Source: Kribbella sp. VKM Ac-2568
Lineage (GTDB): Bacteria > Actinomycetota > Actinomycetes > Propionibacteriales > Kribbellaceae
Reading direction: 5' to 3'
Length of the DNA stretch: 64,000 nucleotides
NCBI RefSeq assembly: GCF_004345365.1
Contig: NZ_SLVF01000001.1
Location: 620,001 to 684,000 of the forward strand
Of the stretch, positions 61,361 to 64,000 are shown in pieces. Each line of letters begins with the position of its first letter. Positions within the stretch are counted from its first letter, which is position 1. The translations under genes and the position numbers were made by a program. The notes under the pieces are model-generated. The model saw only the letters and a list, made by a program, of their open reading frames with translations. It had not been told where the DNA came from and ran no database searches.

Positions 61361-62581
61361 ATGTTGTCAGCCCAGTCGACTCAGGTGGTCAAGGCCACGC
61401 TGCCGGTGATCGGTGCCGCGATCGACGAGATCACGCCGATCTTCTACCGGCGGATGTTCGCCGCGCACCCAGACCTCGAACGGGACCTGTTCAACCGCGG
61501 CAACCAGGCACAGGGTGACCAGCAACGTGCGCTGGCAGGTGCGATCGCGGCGTACGCCACCCTCCTGGTCAGCGACAACGCCCCCACGCCGAAGGATCTG
61601 CTCGCCCGGATCGCGCACAAGCATGCCTCGCTGGGCATCGCCGAGGACCAGTACGCGATCGTGCACAAGCACCTGTTCGACGCCATCGTGGAGGTGCTCG
61701 GGGACGCGGTCACGCCTGAGGTCGCGGCGGCCTGGGACGAGGTGTACTGGCAGATGGCCAATGACCTCATCGCGATCGAGAAGGAGCTGTACGCCGAAGC
61801 GGGCGTCCAGCCCGCACAGGTATGGCGCACCGTGGTCGTGCGAACGCGGGTCCAGGAGTCGCCGGACACGGTGTCGTTCGTCCTCGCATCGCCGGACGGG
61901 AGGGCGCTGCCCACGGCGCGACCCGGTCAGTACATCTCCGTGGCCTGCACCTTGCCCGACGGTGCCCGGCAGATCCGCCAGTACAGCCTCACCCGGGCGC
62001 ACCGGGCCGATGAGTGGGCGATCAGCGTCAAGGCCATCCTCGCCTCTCGCGCCGACGACGGCTCGCCGATTCCCGAAGGTGAGGTGTCCAACTTCTTGCA
62101 TCGCAGTGTCTTCGAGAGCGACGTGCTCACCGTTTCGCCGCCGTTCGGTGACCTGGTCCTCGACACCTCCGACTCACCCCTCCTGCTGGTCTCGGCCGGC
62201 ATCGGGTCGACCCCGATCATCGGCATGCTGCACTACCTGACCCACACCGCCTCGCCGCGCGACGTCATGGTCCTGCACGCCGATCGCTCCCCGGCCCGGC
62301 ACGCCCATCGACAAGAGCTCAAGGAGCTCGTCGACCAACTGCCTGCGGCCACCCTGCACCGGTGGTACGAGGACCTCGGGGTGCGACCCACGCGCGACGA
62401 CCTCCTCGCCGGCCTCGTCGACCTCGACGCCGTGGACATCCCCATCGATGCGCAGGTCTACCTCTGCGGACCGCTGCCGTTCATGGAGTCGGTGCACAGC
62501 AGCCTGATCGCGTGCGGCCTGCCCGAAGCCAACATCCGCTATGAGGTGTTCGGCCCGGACAAGTGGCTCGCCACCGTCTGA
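61361..62581 (+). CDS. hmp: Flavohaemoglobin (nitric oxide dioxygenase)
   Basis: The 406-residue protein has the globin domain (Tyr29 in FYRRMF, proximal His88 in IAHKHASLGI), then the FAD domain (RQIRQYSLTRAHRADEWAIS) and NAD domain (LLVSAGIGSTPIIGML, VYLCGPLPFMESVHSSLI). It turns NO and O2 into nitrate using NADH. GGAGG lies 5 nt before the ATG at 61361. Position behind nsrR indicates NO-induced expression. Confidence 0.94.
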   Translation: MLSAQSTQVVKATLPVIGAAIDEITPIFYRRMFAAHPDLERDLFNRGNQAQGDQQRALAGAIAAYATLLVSDNAPTPKDLLARIAHKHASLGIAEDQYAIVHKHLFDAIVEVLGDAVTPEVAAAWDEVYWQMANDLIAIEKELYAEAGVQPAQVWRTVVVRTRVQESPDTVSFVLASPDGRALPTARPGQYISVACTLPDGARQIRQYSLTRAHRADEWAISVKAILASRADDGSPIPEGEVSNFLHRSVFESDVLTVSPPFGDLVLDTSDSPLLLVSAGIGSTPIIGMLHYLTHTASPRDVMVLHADRSPARHAHRQELKELVDQLPAATLHRWYEDLGVRPTRDDLLAGLVDLDAVDIPIDAQVYLCGPLPFMESVHSSLIACGLPEANIRYEVFGPDKWLATV

Positions 62582-62588
62582 GGGGCGG

Positions 62589-63797
62589 TCAAAGGCTGGG
62601 CCGGATCTCGTGGTCGGCGTGCGCGGCGGCGTGGCTGTCGGCGGCACGCCGGCAGAGGTCCATCAGCTCGGGTTCATTCTTGACCTGCTGCCTGGCCCCC
62701 GGGCCGAGCGCGCGGATGTGGTCGCGGGCCGCCAGCAGCCGCAGGAAGATCCGCTCACGCTCGTCCGGGTCCGCGGTGTACTCGGCGTCGAGGTAGGCGG
62801 CCGCGTCCCGGCGGATCTGCGCCATCGCGGTCTGGGTCCGGCCGCGGGTGCTGAACAGCGACGCGAGGATCGTGATCAACAGCACCGCGATGATGACGAC
62901 CAGCGACACCCCGGTGCTGATCTCCGCGACGTCCACCGGCTCGCCGCCGTTGATGAACGGCAGGTTGTTCTCGTGCAGCGCGTGCAGGATCAGCTTGGCG
63001 CCGATGAACGCCAGGATCGCGGCCAGCCCGAAGGACAGGTAGATCAGCCGGTCCAGCAGGCCGTCGAGCAGGAAGTACAACTGGCGCAGGCCGAGCAGGC
63101 TGAAGGCGGTCGCGGTGAACACGATGTAGACGTTCTGGGTCAGGCCGAAGATCGCCGGGATGGAGTCCAGCGCGAACAGCAGGTCGGTGCCGCCGATCGC
63201 CACCATCACCAGCATCATCGGGGTCAGCGCCCGCTTGCCGTTCTCGATCGTGAACAGCTTGTCACCGTCGTAGTAGTCCGTGGTCGGGAGTACTTTGCGG
63301 CTGAGCCTGACGACCACGTTCTGCGCGGAGTGCGACTCCTCGGTCTGCGGCTTGAGCATGTTGCCGGCGGTCAGCAGCAGTGCCACCCCGAACAGGTAGA
63401 ACACCCAGGAGAAGGTGTTCAGCAGCGCCGAGCCGAGGAAGATGAACGCGGTGCGCGCGATCAGCGAGAAGACGATGCCGAACAGCAGCACCTTCTGCTG
63501 GTTCTCCCGCGGCACCCGGAAGCTGTTCATGATGATCAGGAAGACGAACAGGTTGTCGACCGAGAGCGCCTTCTCGGTGATGTAGCCCGCGAAGTACTCC
63601 GAGCCCATCGTCGGGCCGCCGATGACCAGCATGCCGAGTCCGAACAGCACCGCGATCCCGACGTACAAGCCGGACCAGATGGCGGCCTCCCTCAACTGGG
63701 GCGTGTGCGCGGTCCGGACGTGGAAGAAGTAGTCGAACAGCAGCAGTCCGACGATCGCCGCCACCGTCAGGATCCAGACCAGCGGGGAAACGGTCAT
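62589..63797 (-). CDS. TerC/Alx-family integral membrane protein
   Basis: The 402-residue protein has nine hydrophobic helices and TerC signatures: YFAGYITEKALSVDNLFVFL (D-N-x-F), and MMLVMVAIGGTDLLFALDSI then PAIFGLTQNVYIV. Members are linked with tellurite resistance and manganese export. The C-terminal ~80 residues are a charged cytoplasmic tail with many Arg. No yybP-ykoY-type riboswitch was recognised upstream. Confidence 0.9.
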   Translation of the reverse strand: MTVSPLVWILTVAAIVGLLLFDYFFHVRTAHTPQLREAAIWSGLYVGIAVLFGLGMLVIGGPTMGSEYFAGYITEKALSVDNLFVFLIIMNSFRVPRENQQKVLLFGIVFSLIARTAFIFLGSALLNTFSWVFYLFGVALLLTAGNMLKPQTEESHSAQNVVVRLSRKVLPTTDYYDGDKLFTIENGKRALTPMMLVMVAIGGTDLLFALDSIPAIFGLTQNVYIVFTATAFSLLGLRQLYFLLDGLLDRLIYLSFGLAAILAFIGAKLILHALHENNLPFINGGEPVDVAEISTGVSLVVIIAVLLITILASLFSTRGRTQTAMAQIRRDAAAYLDAEYTADPDERERIFLRLLAARDHIRALGPGARQQVKNEPELMDLCRRAADSHAAAHADHEIRPSL

Positions 63798-63916
63798 AGT
63801 CTCGGTTCCGATCGCGAAGGGGTAGAAGGTGCGTCCGGGGTGACCCGCGCACTAGCCAACCATGAGCCCTCGGCGGCTGTCGCCGACCGTCTCGAACAAG
63901 GCGGCACCGGAGCGGT

Positions 63917-63952
63917 ATTTGCCGAATAGGCATATTTGCACTTTAGGCAAAT
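63917..63952. promoter_or_regulatory. Overlapping palindromes upstream of the terminal gene
   Basis: ATTTGC-N7-GCAAAT (63934-63952) is a perfect 6-bp-arm palindrome, and ATTTGCC-N5-GGCATAT (63917-63935) is an imperfect one, in an AT-rich patch just before the gene starting at 63971. Likely operator of that gene. It may also affect the terC gene, which diverges. Confidence 0.55.
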
Positions 63953-63970
63953 TTTGCTACGGTAGCTGGT

Positions 63971-64000
63971 ATGGACACGGTCGGGCTGCGGGAGCGGAAG
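63971..64000 (+). CDS. Start of a probable TetR-family regulator, 3'-partial
   Basis: Only ten codons lie in the window: MDTVGLRERK. The L-R-E-R-K pattern right after a short N-terminus is common at the beginning of TetR regulators (L-R-E-R-K-K-x-x-T-R). The palindromes immediately upstream fit an autoregulated TetR gene. Identity is a guess. Confidence 0.4.
   Translation, partial: MDTVGLRERK

Noticed and set aside
63798..63970. Manganese (yybP-ykoY) riboswitch upstream of terC
   Set aside because: TerC genes sometimes have one, but I could not find the conserved loop elements in this leader.

Overview
The window is high-GC (about 70%) DNA from a filamentous or soil-type actinobacterium. 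The mix of genes (LAL-type LuxR regulators, F420/flavin LLM oxidoreductases, GntR/LacI/AraC-controlled carbohydrate genes, KorAB plus a second, incomplete complex I, NsrR/flavohaemoglobin, GH127/GH3/GH32 enzymes) fits Kribbella or a relative (Propionibacteriales). That genus assignment is inferred from content, with no marker gene to prove it. Genes are dense and lie on both strands, and most operons are coupled by 1-4 nt stop/start overlaps (ATGA, GTGA).

Layout. 1-2.7 kb: C-terminal part of a secreted-type PQQ sugar dehydrogenase with PKD and FG-GAP repeats. 2.7-3.3 kb: decayed PIN toxin remnant between two copies of a korB 3'-end sequence. 3.3-30.5 kb: ferredoxin-dependent 2-oxoacid oxidoreductase korAB and a dispersed complex I gene set, nuoA (6.9 kb), nuoB-nuoC (17.3 kb), nuoH (20.6 kb) and nuoIJKLMN (24.3-30.5 kb). 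No nuoD, E, F or G is present. The set is split by unrelated blocks: a LAL regulator with three tiny paralogous genes (7.8-11.5 kb), a five-gene transport/ribosyl-salvage operon (11.6-16.3 kb), an epoxide-hydrolase-like gene, a GNAT, an NmrA-like reductase, a DGPF/ECF sigma pair and a MetF-like gene. 30.5-41.1 kb: arylamine N-acetyltransferase, lactonase, GH32, MFS, HD-GYP/LuxR protein, phytanoyl-CoA dioxygenase with AraC, APH kinase and YajQ. 41.15 kb: tRNA-Tyr(GTA), followed by a decayed integrated element (41.3-43.4 kb: multiply frameshifted tyrosine integrase end, PIN-domain relic, truncated secreted-protein end) and then an intact Shedu/DUF4263-type nuclease gene. 44.8-54.7 kb: small metabolic, regulatory and DNA-repair genes with several broken genes. 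54.8-60.8 kb: GH3 beta-glycosidase, LacI regulator, GH127 beta-L-arabinofuranosidase and a collapsed sugar ABC transporter. 60.8-62.6 kb: NsrR-Hmp nitric-oxide defence pair. 62.6-64 kb: TerC membrane protein and the start of a probable TetR gene.

How parts work together. KorAB would reduce ferredoxin, and a NuoEFG-less complex I could accept electrons from ferredoxin and pump ions. It lacks its own NuoD and would have to borrow one. LacI probably controls GH127 through two near-identical operator-like sites. NsrR has the D8/C93/C99/C105 iron-sulfur ligands, sits behind a strong palindrome and precedes hmp. The three tiny proteins (43-54 aa, shared core of the form [14 protein letters not shown]) with duplicated leader DNA, three helically phased CTAGGYRGTCCC boxes and an attenuator-like terminator before the LAL gene form the least explained system here. 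Several genes have both ends but no middle (PIN, transglutaminase-like, ABC transporter), so deletion has been an active process in this chromosome region.
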